Shown piece by piece: positions 44,193-54,081 of a stretch of 64,000 bases of DNA. The first letter of the stretch is position 1; every line of letters begins with the position of its first letter. The stretch lies in contig NC_067207.1 in the NCBI RefSeq assembly GCF_026262505.1, forward strand, positions 29,790,082 through 29,854,081, written 5' to 3'. The position numbers and the translations under genes are program-made. The notes beneath the pieces were generated by a model. It was not told the origin of the DNA. It ran no database searches and saw only the letters and a program-made list of their open reading frames with translations. This stretch comes from Trichomonas vaginalis G3. Its lineage: Eukaryota > Parabasalia > Trichomonadida > Trichomonadidae.

Positions 44193-45257
44193 TCAATGAA
44201 CGCGGTACCATGCGAATACAGTCACAAATGGTGGCATGTAATCTTTACCCGAGCCTGTTGGATTTGTTGTGAAAGTGTGTGAATGATTACCTGCGGTTCC
44301 ACAGAAAATACATGTGCTTGAATCTACTGGGTCAGTTGTGATATCATATCTATTCATTCCCCATCTATCCGAACCCGCTGCAAGATTTGTATAACCTCTT
44401 TTTGTTATTGAATGTGAATGATTACCTGTTGTGTTTGTAGTTCCTGTATGAGTGTGCGGTGGAAGGTTTGCTTCTTTAATTTTCTTCGAACCTCCTGTTT
44501 GCTTTGAATATCTAGCACAGTATAAGAATTTATCTACAATCTGCTTCCACATACCAAAACCTAAAACTGTTGATGGATTTGTTGAGTTCATTGATGTATA
44601 AATAGAACCAACAGGATATAATGTTTGAAGTATTTCATTTTTCATGCTTGTAATCACATCATTTACTTCCGACTTCTTTGCATAATTTTCATCAACATAT
44701 GTTTTATCTGCTTTAAGGTCTAAACATCCTGAAACCCATTCTGTATCAGCTTTAACTTTAAAAGTCTCAAATGTCCATTCATGATACCATTCAACCTTTT
44801 CTTTAATTTCATTATCTTTTTCATCAACATAAACCAAATTTGCCTTCTTATTTAACTCACTATCCACATATTCCTTATCGCCCTTCTTCATTATGTCATT
44901 TAGGAAACCTTCTATGAATTCCTCATTTAAATTAAATCTTCCAATCTTCAAAACTTTAGGAAATGCATTTAATGCGTAATATCTCTGTTCTTCTGGTGGA
45001 ATTGATGTTATATCATCCGTTATTCCTTTTATTTTTGAATTCATAAATAAAATTTCTTTTATATTTGATATCACTGCACCACCTTTGCAAACGAATTCGA
45101 AATGTTCATTTTTCAATACTATCTCCAAATCTCCATATTTCAACCTTTGCGTTTGTTCTGCCGTCTTTGAATTATATGCATATATGGCGTATGTAATGGT
45201 CTGAGGGACCTGGGTGTTTTGTGCCTTAAGTTGCTGTGGTTGCTGTTGTTTAATCAT
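44193..45257 (-). CDS. Polinton part: phage-tail-fibre-like protein
   Basis: A 354-residue protein. The centre has short trimeric-fibre repeats (KADKTYVDENYAKKSEV and relatives). The last 140 residues match the phage baseplate/tail collar C-terminal type: LYPVGSIYTSMNSTNPS, GFGMWKQI, LPPHTHTG, NHSHS, NHSHTF and finally MPPFVTVFAWYRVH. In phages the H-x-H pairs bind metal along a needle-like trimer and the tip contacts the receptor. Here it would be a virion fibre on an icosahedral Polinton particle (inference). The frame looks whole. The N-terminal stretch QNTQVPQTI is also found in the integrase linker. Confidence 0.78.
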   Translation of the reverse strand: MIKQQQPQQLKAQNTQVPQTITYAIYAYNSKTAEQTQRLKYGDLEIVLKNEHFEFVCKGGAVISNIKEILFMNSKIKGITDDITSIPPEEQRYYALNAFPKVLKIGRFNLNEEFIEGFLNDIMKKGDKEYVDSELNKKANLVYVDEKDNEIKEKVEWYHEWTFETFKVKADTEWVSGCLDLKADKTYVDENYAKKSEVNDVITSMKNEILQTLYPVGSIYTSMNSTNPSTVLGFGMWKQIVDKFLYCARYSKQTGGSKKIKEANLPPHTHTGTTNTTGNHSHSITKRGYTNLAAGSDRWGMNRYDITTDPVDSSTCIFCGTAGNHSHTFTTNPTGSGKDYMPPFVTVFAWYRVH

Positions 45258-45281
45258 TTATTATGATTTAAAAATAAATAT

Positions 45282-45992
45282 TTAATCTGTTATCTCATCA
45301 GCTATTTTTTCTATTTGAAATTGCCATAATATTTCATTCATAAATTCTAAATCACAATCAAATAGGTCAGTTATTCTAAATTTAATATTTGATAAATCTT
45401 TTGAATGAAGAATAAATGAATTCCCGGATAATTGAAACGGATATGATAAAGAAAATGTGTTTAAGTTGATGGATAAAATGTTTTGTATTGATGGGTAAGA
45501 GTTAGGGTCTAATGTTTGATGTGAAAATCTCATTGGGGTATTAACTTTATCACATTTGATTAAAATGAAATTGGAACCAGTGTCAGAATACAAAACATCC
45601 CCAACATCTTTTTCAAAATTTAATATTCCCAACAATGAACGAAGATGAGGAGTACAAAATTTAATTTTCAGCGGAAATTTAATAAGGTTATTTATTTCAT
45701 CAAGTTCAAAAAGTTTATCAGGTTTTGATTTAAAATTTTCTTCATACCATACGATAAATGATTCATTTAAATAACTTAAAATCATGTTAATATCCCATTT
45801 CGCTATCACATTATTTATATACATATCATACGTTTTTTCAAGGTCATCTTTAATAAATGATATATAATCTGAAGGGTCTAAAAGAATGGGATTAAATTTA
45901 CCACTCACAGAAACGAGAGTAACATTATAAATTCCGCTAACTGTTAAATTTAATTCACAGCTATTATTCGAAATAATATTGATAATTGACAT
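45282..45992 (-). CDS. Polinton part: structural-type protein of unknown function
   Basis: A 236-residue beta-rich protein starting MSIINIISNNSCELNL, with no signal or membrane segment. It lies between the fibre gene and the structural block. Its N-terminal 60 residues resemble the protein starting at 63572 in the second element (strand pattern followed by an L-x-P-x-D-(Y/F)-I stretch), which sits at the matching place in gene order. A minor or penton capsid role is possible but unproven. Confidence 0.55.
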   Translation of the reverse strand: MSIINIISNNSCELNLTVSGIYNVTLVSVSGKFNPILLDPSDYISFIKDDLEKTYDMYINNVIAKWDINMILSYLNESFIVWYEENFKSKPDKLFELDEINNLIKFPLKIKFCTPHLRSLLGILNFEKDVGDVLYSDTGSNFILIKCDKVNTPMRFSHQTLDPNSYPSIQNILSINLNTFSLSYPFQLSGNSFILHSKDLSNIKFRITDLFDCDLEFMNEILWQFQIEKIADEITD

Positions 45993-46011
45993 TTTTATTA
46001 CGATTAAAAAT

Positions 46012-46491
46012 ATGGTAAAGCGTTATTTTCCAGTGATAAATAAAACTAGAATAAGATTACCTCAAGAATTCATAAATTCAACGAATAAGAAATTCATTCA
46101 TGTTATAAATTTTAGTGTTTTCAGAAAATATGAGTCAATGTCATATTCATCAACAGGTTATATTTCACTTCATTCAAATTTAGTTCAATCAAACCCATAT
46201 AATGACCATTTCATAAGATTTTCAGATGGTATTAAAAATGTAATTGATAGATTAAAATATGAACAGATTGACAATATCGAATTTTTGGAATTTTGGTTTA
46301 AATATCCCGATGGAAAAAAGATTGAAGTTAAAGATAAAGCTGATACTATAACAAAAACAATTACAATGACCGATCCGGATAGTGGGGAACAAAAAGAAAT
46401 AAAACAAACGATAGAAACTGGTGAAAGGTCAATTATTATTGATTATGATTCAAAGGATTATTATTCGATAATGTTAATGCTTGAATATTAA
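46012..46491 (+). CDS. Polinton part: small beta-rich protein
   Basis: About 159 residues from MVKRYFPVINK, encoded opposite to its neighbours in the structural block and overlapping the 3' end of the next gene by a few bases. Beta-rich with a K-T-I-T-M-T-D-P-D-S-G-E-Q-K hairpin-like stretch. No family recognised; probably a virion component by location. Confidence 0.55.
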   Translation: MVKRYFPVINKTRIRLPQEFINSTNKKFIHVINFSVFRKYESMSYSSTGYISLHSNLVQSNPYNDHFIRFSDGIKNVIDRLKYEQIDNIEFLEFWFKYPDGKKIEVKDKADTITKTITMTDPDSGEQKEIKQTIETGERSIIIDYDSKDYYSIMLMLEY

Positions 46492-47154
46492 ATAGCCTTA
46501 ACAAAGAATTTTTCAAGTGATATTTTATATTCATCAACTATTTTATTATAAATATCATTATATGTTAAATGAAGTTCAGTTGTTGTTCCGTTCTTTGATA
46601 TCTTAATTGTGCTAATATCCTTTATAGGATTTATTTTTGCAACTGTTCCGCAGCATGAAACCTCATCATCTATGAAAAATTGAATCTTAACGTCTGAATC
46701 TTGAACATCACAAAGAATGGCGATAATGTGAATTAATGATTCATAAGGTAAAATAATTAAACCGGATTGGTCAATTAAATTTATTATTGAATCATAATTA
46801 TTAATTATTATATCACGGTAAATTTTCATTAATTCAGAATTAATGTCTATTTTATATGGGTTCTCGATGTTTGATGAAAGAGGTGGGGTATGTTGGATAA
46901 GTGGGAATTTCAACAGGTTCTTTACCGGGTTCAGATAAAATGATTGGGTCTCCATCTTCTTTATTTTGCTCCTCCTCCTTTTTCGGTAAGTCACGAGTTA
47001 ATAAATTTGGTTGAGTTGCTGACCTTGTTAATTCAGGGCTAACATTAACTTTAACATTTTGAATAATTCGTGATTTATCATCATTTACGTTATAACCAAC
47101 CGTAATCTCTGCTTTTGCGTTAGTGTTCTTTTGACTAGTGAAACGTCTTCTCAT
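46488..47154 (-). pseudogene. Polinton part: conserved structural-block protein, broken
   Basis: The N-terminal half is disordered and basic (MRRRFTSQKNT...GDPIILSEPGKEPVEIPTYP). The C-terminal half has a VSCCG motif and alternating helices and strands. It is clearly related to the region 62748-63330 of the second element (GKPYEDEDG...VPVKEQPTYPE and DIACCG). The function is unknown, but conservation between two divergent elements marks it as a core gene. Broken fossil. Confidence 0.6.
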
Positions 47155-47186
47155 TTATATTCGAATAAAAAAATATATTTAAACTT

Positions 47187-48011
47187 TTATTTTGCTGGAA
47201 CTTTTGAATCTATTATTCCCTGTATTTGTTCATGAAGTTGATTTTTAGCTGTTTCATCGAAATTAATAGACCGAATATATTCATTAATTGCATTCTTATA
47301 ATCATCTGATTTCTCAAATTTTCTTTTATCTGATTCCTTAACTAAATCATAAGTTAAACCTCGTTGCTGATATAATGGTTTCTTAATTAAATCTTTGAAT
47401 GCTTGAGATAAAGCACCTGATGCAATTCTTGCTACTATAATTGGTTGGAATTGCTGTTTAAGTTCATCTTTAACATTTGCGAAAACTGGATCGAATAAAG
47501 CAACTTTAAAGAATTTCTTAGCTGAAATTTCAGGTCTAATATTTGCATATTGACCATCAAACTGGTTAGAATATCGTGGTAATCCATCCGGTCCCTCTTC
47601 AATAGCATTTAATTCTTCATTGAAATAAGAATATGGATTATGACGGTATGAATTAATTGGACCATTTTCACCTTCTCCAATGTATTGTTTAACAGCTTTT
47701 CCATTTTCATCAAATTGCATAGGATAACGTTCATTATATGCTTTACGTTTAGGATAATCAGACATAGTTAATTTATAACCATTTATGACTTTAATATTAC
47801 CTTGACCATCAGTAACGAAAACTTCATTTATACCATCAGGTTTTCCATTTGGACCCGTAATGTCTGCTTCGTGTGCTTCCCAATTTGGACCTTGACGTTT
47901 GGCATATGCTTGAGCTTCTGGTAATGTTAAAACGTTTCTCATTTGTTTAACATCTTTTTGAAGACCAGCAACAATATGAACTAATTCTTTCATTCCATCA
48001 GGAACTTTCAT
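47187..48011 (-). CDS. Polinton part: unknown protein with [11 protein letters not shown] motif
   Basis: A 274-residue mixed protein with a coiled-coil start ([19 protein letters not shown]), a central [19 protein letters not shown] stretch followed by [18 protein letters not shown], and a helical C-terminus. Located between the packaging ATPase and capsid-associated genes, so probably virion-related. No family recognised. Confidence 0.55.
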   Translation of the reverse strand: MKVPDGMKELVHIVAGLQKDVKQMRNVLTLPEAQAYAKRQGPNWEAHEADITGPNGKPDGINEVFVTDGQGNIKVINGYKLTMSDYPKRKAYNERYPMQFDENGKAVKQYIGEGENGPINSYRHNPYSYFNEELNAIEEGPDGLPRYSNQFDGQYANIRPEISAKKFFKVALFDPVFANVKDELKQQFQPIIVARIASGALSQAFKDLIKKPLYQQRGLTYDLVKESDKRKFEKSDDYKNAINEYIRSINFDETAKNQLHEQIQGIIDSKVPAK

Positions 48012-48125
48012 AGTTCTATTATATGCACCCTTTTTGTTTGTCCTTGTTTTAATGGAACCTGTAGAAGATTTGCCATTTCTGTCATGTTTAATTATAAATA
48101 AAAAATAAAAATTAATTATAAAAAG

Positions 48126-48886
48126 TTAATCAAATTTAACACTTCCTTTATTTAAATCAACTATTATTTTTCCATGTTCACCTAATTGCTGATATTGTGT
48201 GTAAAGTTCATTAATGCTCATTGGTAAATTCACTTGATAAAGCATAACGTTCAACTGTTGACGACTAAACCCACTGAAAATGAAAAGGTTGATAGATTTG
48301 ATTTAATGTTTGTGCTTAATGCTTTGAAGTATTGAACAGCCATAAAGAATGAACACTGAATGTGTCGACATTGAGTTAATAACTGATTAAAATATGATTT
48401 CTCATTTGTTATTAGTTTTGATTTCACTGCATCATCTAGAAAAATGAGTGAATGCAAAAATTCTCTATCAAAATTTGAAATAGAAAGTGTTTCAAATAAT
48501 TCATCCCGTTGTTTATCAATAATTTTATCCTCTAATCCTTGCTTCTTGATTGTATTATATAATTCTTTATACATTAAAAAGTTTTTTAAATAATCTTCTG
48601 CTTCTTCTTGTGATAAATAAATAATTGGAATTTTGATTAAATGCTTTAAAGATTCAAATGTATCATCTGAAGGTGAACCTGAACGGTTGATATAAATTAA
48701 CACATGTGAATAGGGGGAAGTGTTAGCAATAATGATAATTTGTTTTAATATCGTTAATGTTTTACCTTTATTTTGTTTACCAATTGCTGCAGTGATTGAA
48801 TTTAAGTAACATTCAGAATATGGAATTTTCATTAATTTTTCCTTAGATAGAGCATTTCTATTATCACTCAATGCTTCATTAATCAT
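48126..48886 (-). pseudogene. Polinton part: FtsK/HerA-type genome-packaging ATPase, broken
   Basis: Walker A is visible as AIGKQNKGKTLTI and Walker B as LHSLIFLDDAVK, followed by a QCRHIQCSFFMAVQYF segment typical of the A32-like packaging ATPases of Polintons and large DNA viruses. This enzyme pumps DNA into the capsid. It lies next to the capsid region, as expected. Broken fossil. Confidence 0.8.
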
Positions 48887-49048
48887 ATCATCTACGTATG
48901 TATTATATACTCCGCTAATTCTTCATAAGGGTGGATGAATTTAAATCCATTTAATCAAAAATAAATTTATAATTTTAAACATTTCTATTCATCAATATTT
49001 CATCATATGAACTTCTATACTGTGGTGGTGTACCTGTTGGATGATATT

Positions 49049-50613
49049 TCAAACCTTCTCCGGTGTCCATGTCCAATATGTAGTCCTAGTAAACCAAACC
49101 TGAGGAGGATTTGTCACCTTTGAACAGTAAGTGTCATTTTCACCCTGAATGATTGGATAAGCTTTCACTTGTACTGTAACTTGTGAGTTGAAAGTTTCTA
49201 ATCCATCAAAGAATATACCCGCTCCATCACGTTGAACTGGAATAGTGCATAAGAATGAAGTTTGGTCTTTCCATGTTCTAGCTAATGGCGTGCCATCATC
49301 ATCATTCAGTGGTCTAGTTAATGAGTCCTCGTATTCTTCTGTGCATTCATTCACTCCATCTAAATCAGAAGCTTGAAGCATACGTGTAAAGAATATGTCA
49401 CCCACTGTGGTCATCGCTTGATCGGGGAAGTTTCTGGAATCTATAGTGACCTGAAGACCTCGAAGCATTGGATTTTCTAAAACTGTTCTTTGCATTGCAT
49501 TCTTCGGAAATGTTAACACAACATCTGTAACATTATGAAGAGCGTATGAGAAATCTGAGCTGATACCTTCAGGAGTGATGCAACCTCCATTTAGTGAACG
49601 AACGTCAATATGTTGAGCTGGAATCATGAATGGATCTTCCTTACTGAATAAACGTGGTATTGCTTTAACTGATTCTTCAATTAAACCGTATCCTGGTGTA
49701 ATGCATTTATCCTCTAAAACTTCCATCTTTGTGCATGAAATAATAACGTCATCAACTTTGCGTCAGCAGATGTAGCGGCTAAGCTTGTAATTAATTTGGC
49801 AGGAAGTCCGATTTGTTGGAATTTGCGATCATATTTATAAACATGATTCATAATCTTTTCATAATTTTCATCAGTTATCTTTTCATAAACGTAATTTTGT
49901 AAATCAGCAACTCTTAACGGGTCAACCTGACAAAATACTAAAGTATCCCTGAAAACATAATATTTAAGAATGATTTCACCAAATGATTTAGGATAATCAT
50001 CGAACGCCTGAAATGCTAACAAATCATTTACCGGAATAATCATATCAAAAGTGATATCAACTTCTTCATTTGCGTTCTTGAAAACTTCTGAAGGGTCAAT
50101 ATATTTACCACATACTGAGTTATCATATTTTTGAACATTATTATATAACGAATGAACAAACTTTTTAACTTTCCTTTCTGATTTTGGTTTATATGTTGCA
50201 AATGCGAAAGATTCACGGGCACAATCCATCTGAAGATAACCGGCATCACCTCTTTCGGTTTCTACTTCTAATTGTTTAAAGCTTTGATTTGATGATTTGT
50301 AACCAACGAATAAACGTATGCATTTAAAAGCGGCATCACATGTGAAAGCTTTATTTGAAACTAGAGTTGCTTTAACTTTGCGTTTAATATATGTGTCACC
50401 TAATTGGTTCACATCATGAGCCGGATTTGTAATTCTTAAATGAGTTTGTTTATCATCAAAATATGGAGCATCAGAGTCATAGCATGAACTTTCAAGTTCT
50501 CTATAATATCTTCTACCGTCATTCTTTGCGAATATTTCATTTATCTTTTCGAATGAATGAAACACATTTCCATTAATCGGTTTAGTGTTTGGCACCAAAT
50601 AGTTAGTCGTCAT
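49049..50613 (-). pseudogene. Polinton part: major capsid protein region, broken
   Basis: Two overlapping frames of beta-rich sequence fill the position and combined size (about 520 residues) of a double jelly-roll major capsid protein. The downstream part (HNVTDVVLTFPKNAMQ, LENPMLRGLQVTIDSRNFP, GAGIFFDG, VTVQVKAYPI) resembles the capsid region of the second element (ADTMFVLFRRTIND, NPGIKYHINIDGKYYP, LGIPFADS, VQIQY). The double jelly-roll assignment is inference from context and strand pattern. Fossil. Confidence 0.65.
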
Positions 50614-50682
50614 TTATTAATAAATAAAAAATCAAAATTAAAAGATGAAAATGAATTTTTAATTTTAATGAAATAATCAACT

Positions 50683-50898
50683 ATGGCTGCAGGTATATTT
50701 AAGAAACTGTGGGATAAAGTAAAAAGAGGAGCGAGTAAAGTTTGGGAAACAATGAAGAAGGGAGCAAATTGGATATTTAAGAATAAAGAAGCAATTAGTG
50801 ACATTGCTGAATCAATAACGCCAAAAACTGCCCCAATAAGAGAAGTTTTAAATAAAGGAGAAAAAGTTTATCAAAGACTTCAACCGATACTAAGATAA
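50683..50898 (+). CDS. Polinton part: small amphipathic basic protein 1
   Basis: A 71-residue protein starting MAAGIFKKLWDKVKRGASK, with an amphipathic basic helix rich in Trp. It is convergent with a paralogue at 50923-51159 that starts MAAGFFKKLWDGIKKAAG. Such helices interact with membranes or DNA; adenovirus protein VI (membrane lysis) and core peptides are possible analogues. Location next to the capsid gene supports a virion role. The frame is whole. Confidence 0.65.
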   Translation: MAAGIFKKLWDKVKRGASKVWETMKKGANWIFKNKEAISDIAESITPKTAPIREVLNKGEKVYQRLQPILR

Positions 50899-50922
50899 AA
50901 ATAATATTTATTTATTTTTCCA

Positions 50923-51159
50923 CTATCTACCTCCTATTTTATTAAGTATTCCTTCAGCAATTCCACCAATTGCGTTACCTGCTTGTGCTCCCATCGCCGG
51001 ATTACCTGCTTTAGTACCTAATACTCCACCTATGATAGTTCCTGCCGTTTTCGCTACTGGTGCCAAAAAGTTTGCAACGGGTTTAATAATATTTTTATGA
51101 ACCCAACCCGCAGCTTTCTTAATTCCATCCCATAATTTTTTAAAGAATCCTGCCGCCAT
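50923..51159 (-). CDS. Polinton part: small amphipathic protein 2, Gly-rich tail
   Basis: A 78-residue paralogue of the neighbouring protein. It has the same N-terminal amphipathic helix, then a Gly/Ala-rich hydrophobic stretch (TAGTIIGGVLGTKAGNPAM) with G-x-x-x-G spacing that could insert in membranes. The two genes face each other 24 bp apart. Inferred role: a capsid-internal membrane-active protein. The frame is whole. Confidence 0.65.
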   Translation of the reverse strand: MAAGFFKKLWDGIKKAAGWVHKNIIKPVANFLAPVAKTAGTIIGGVLGTKAGNPAMGAQAGNAIGGIAEGILNKIGGR

Positions 51160-51225
51160 AGTTGATTTAATATTAATTAAAAAATATATTTCATCACTTA
51201 TATTCTAATTTTTATTTAATGATAA

Positions 51226-51594
51226 ATGAAACCAATTTTAAAAATAAATGAAACAGAGGAGGAAGAAATAAATGAAAGTGAAAATGTTCAACAAAAAATA
51301 AACGTTGTTAAACCAATTACTGAAATAAAAATTTTTTCATCTGTTGAAGAATTTAATGACTATTATGCTAACAATAAAAAATTATTTGAAGAATTGACAA
51401 CGTGTAAATTGAATAAAATGTTTAAAGTTGATGGATTCAAAATTTCAAAAATAAAAGGAGTGGTTAGTTTGAAATCTATTCCTCAATCAAGAATCACCTC
51501 ATTAATGAAAATAGATGATTTAACAAAAAGAATAGAAGAGATTGAAGAAAGAATGAATCAAATAATTGATTTCATAAATTCAAATAATCATTAG
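51226..51594 (+). CDS. Polinton part: small coiled-coil protein next to the right terminal repeat
   Basis: A 122-residue protein starting MKPILKINETEEEE, acidic at the start and ending in a strong heptad-rich helix (MKIDDLTKRIEEIEERMN). Preceded by the element's T-rich upstream motif. Unknown function. Confidence 0.55.
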   Translation: MKPILKINETEEEEINESENVQQKINVVKPITEIKIFSSVEEFNDYYANNKKLFEELTTCKLNKMFKVDGFKISKIKGVVSLKSIPQSRITSLMKIDDLTKRIEEIEERMNQIIDFINSNNH

Positions 51595-51696
51595 TTTCTT
51601 AAAGTTCTATGTTGAACTCATCAAATTCTTCTTCATCATTACCATTACTCTTTCAACTCTATCTTTTGATAGTCTTGCGTTTAATTTTTCGTAAGA

Positions 51697-52104
51697 AGTT
51701 TATTTTTTATTTCATTATGGTAGTGAATCTTTTACTCGTTTATGAGGTCTTTGATTATGACTCCATTGATTCCATTCAGGATTTAAACAATGTTTAATTA
51801 ATCGCGGAATATCTGACATCATCTATATATAGCTTCTTTTATAAAAGATGAAAAATAAATTATTTTAAAATTAATGTTAATTTTTTAAAATGTGTTTATT
51901 TCATTATGTATGGGCTGAGTGTAAATGTCTTACAATTTTGAAAATTTTTTAAATCTTGATTTATTCAAAAACGTAAGAATAAAAACCGTAAGAATCATAC
52001 ATTTTTTACTTCATATGTTAAAAAAAATGATACAAAATCGCTCGATATTGTATGAATTCTTACGTTTACAAAAAAAGTCACACAACCCGTCATATCCTAC
52101 TACT
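51697..52104 (-). repeat. Polinton right terminal inverted repeat (408 bp)
   Basis: Inverted partner of 32795-33202; the outermost bases are CCTACTACT followed by the target duplication TATCGA. Confidence 0.92.
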
Positions 52105-52165
52105 TATCGAAATTTTTTCGGAAAAAAAATAACGTGAAATCTAAAAATGCCAAATTGGCATTTAA

Positions 52166-53393
52166 GGATGCCCTCACCATGTCAGATTTTTTGTGCACGT
52201 AAAACTTTTGATATACTTAAATTTAGAATCTGATATTCTGCCATATATATTAATTTTTTATAAGCTACTAACTCTAATAATATTTATGAATAATAATTGT
52301 TTTTCACGATAATCAGATTTGATTTAAGGCCAAAATCGTACATAATCAAAATATCAATCCGTCACAATTTTTTAAATTCCAATGATATTCTACCATATTG
52401 ATTATACGGATACAAAATTAACATTCATGAAGTTATTAGATTAGGAAAATTGAATGAACCCTATTCAATTTTTTTGATTTTCCTCTCAATTTTATAAAGG
52501 ATATAACTCAAGAACATGTAACATCAGGAATTGTTCAAATATTTGAGTAGAGTCATTCCTTTTTGGATAAAAGCCTGACGGAACGATATTTTAAAAAAGA
52601 TCTAATATGAAGAAATTAAAAAATCTAATTTTATAAAAATAAAGGTTTATTCAACAGTATGCAAACCACAAAAAATTTGCATGCGAGAGAAAATTCTGGC
52701 ATCAATGTTAGTAAACAATAACTATTATTCCGACCTCTGGATTTTTTTGAAAAAACGCGACAGACTTACCATCATGTTTTTTTGCATATTTGAAATGTGT
52801 ATATAGTATATAATATGAGTTTCATCCTGTTTTTTTTTCCGATGAGTTTTTAAAATTTGATCAATCAAATATATTAATATATTAATTTTTCACCAATGAA
52901 ATACAATATTTTATAATTTAACATGAATTTATTGGTATTAACTCGATTATTTTAGAAATATAAGTATGATTGCATATTGATCTAACATTTCATGGAAAAA
53001 TCTCTGGATCTTTGGTACACAGCTTTACGATATGGTACCTAAACTAGGTCGAACAACATAGTTAAAAAAAGACATTGCTGTGTCCCATATCTTGCTTTGT
53101 TTGGAAATTGTAAACGGCAATCCAAAAAAGTGCTGCGTATTCTAGTGTAAGTAGAGAAAATTTCATAATTATTGTGAAATAATAATATTTACTTGCAACT
53201 CAAGTTTATTTTAGTAGAAATAAGGGGAAATATATTTCTATTTTTAAATTTTTACACTTTTGAATACTCTTCAGAATTTCTTTGAAAATTTAAAACTCAT
53301 TCAACTCGACATAGAAAGCGATCTAGAGCCCCAAAGTTTTACTACAATAATAATCATATATTTCAAGTATTTTTATGGAATGTAAGGGCATCC
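52166..53393. mobile_element. TTAA-flanked TIR element, second family
   Basis: The ends GGATGCCCT...AGGGCATCC are each bordered by TTAA (52162-52165 and 53394-53397), giving 1,228 bp. The layout is the same as the GGGTGCAC family at 11927-16160 but the sequence differs. The interior is AT-rich without coding frames. It lies about 60 bp beyond the Polinton's right target duplication. Confidence 0.6.
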
Positions 53394-53729
53394 TTAAACA
53401 GAGTATTTCAATTTGAATAATTTTTTATTAATTTTTCGGAAATGCTATCTCATACCGAAATGGCTCGCCAAAAAGGTGACATTTTTGGCGCCAATAATTT
53501 GATTTTTCTGATTCTTTCTATTTAGATATATTTATTTAATATTCATATTCCTTTATATTGCCTCATATTATTTCCCATTTTTAATCATATTATACAAATC
53601 TTTAATAATTTTTAATGTTTTGAGCTTCAAAATCTTGTTCTAACTATTTTCATTCATATATCCTAGAAAAAATTAAAAAGTTTTTTAGAAATAAAAATGT
53701 TTGTATGTAAAGTATTGAAAATATTCTAG

Positions 53730-53888
53730 ATGAGAAGACATTCTCCAGAAGAGATTGATATTGATTGGCTTTGTGAAGCCATCACAAAATCAAATAATGG
53801 AGTTAAGTTAACTGATATTTGCGCGAAAGCTAAAATAAATCATGAAGGCAGAGTTATATATAATCATACTATCTTAAAGTATTCCTAG
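53730..53888 (+). CDS. Small open frame within the hairpin element
   Basis: Encodes 52 residues starting MRRHSPEEIDIDWLCEA and continuing with a helix-turn-helix-like stretch (GVKLTDICAKAKINHEGR). Its composition is more protein-like than the surrounding DNA. It may be a remnant of a DNA-binding domain from the autonomous partner element, or chance. No family recognised. Confidence 0.3.
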   Translation: MRRHSPEEIDIDWLCEAITKSNNGVKLTDICAKAKINHEGRVIYNHTILKYS

Positions 53889-54081
53889 AAATTTCCAAAA
53901 TTAACCGAAATATAACTGTACAGAATTACTATTTTCGAGATAAAATTCATATGGAAATACTAATTCATAACGCTTTATGTTATATAAAATTTAATTTATA
54001 AAAATTTCAAAATAAATCAAATTTAACACAATGAATATAACTGCAATCGAGGTTTTTGACGATTGATTCTTACGAGAAGTT

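Larger units (their letters stand above)
32795..52104. mobile_element. Maverick/Polinton element, full length, broken
   Basis: A 19,310-bp element of the Maverick/Polinton family. It begins AGTAGTAGG, ends with the complement, and is flanked by the 6-bp target duplication TATCGA (32789-32794 and 52105-52110), the hallmark size for this family. The parts are: protein-primed type B polymerase, RVE integrase, KilA-N protein, primase-SF3 helicase, tail-fibre-like protein, structural proteins, FtsK/HerA-type packaging ATPase, major capsid region and two small amphipathic proteins. Around ten breaks are spread over the polymerase, integrase, helicase, ATPase, capsid and other regions, so it cannot work by itself. 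Terminal repeats that look identical suggest a recent insertion or recent repeat homogenisation. Confidence 0.93.
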
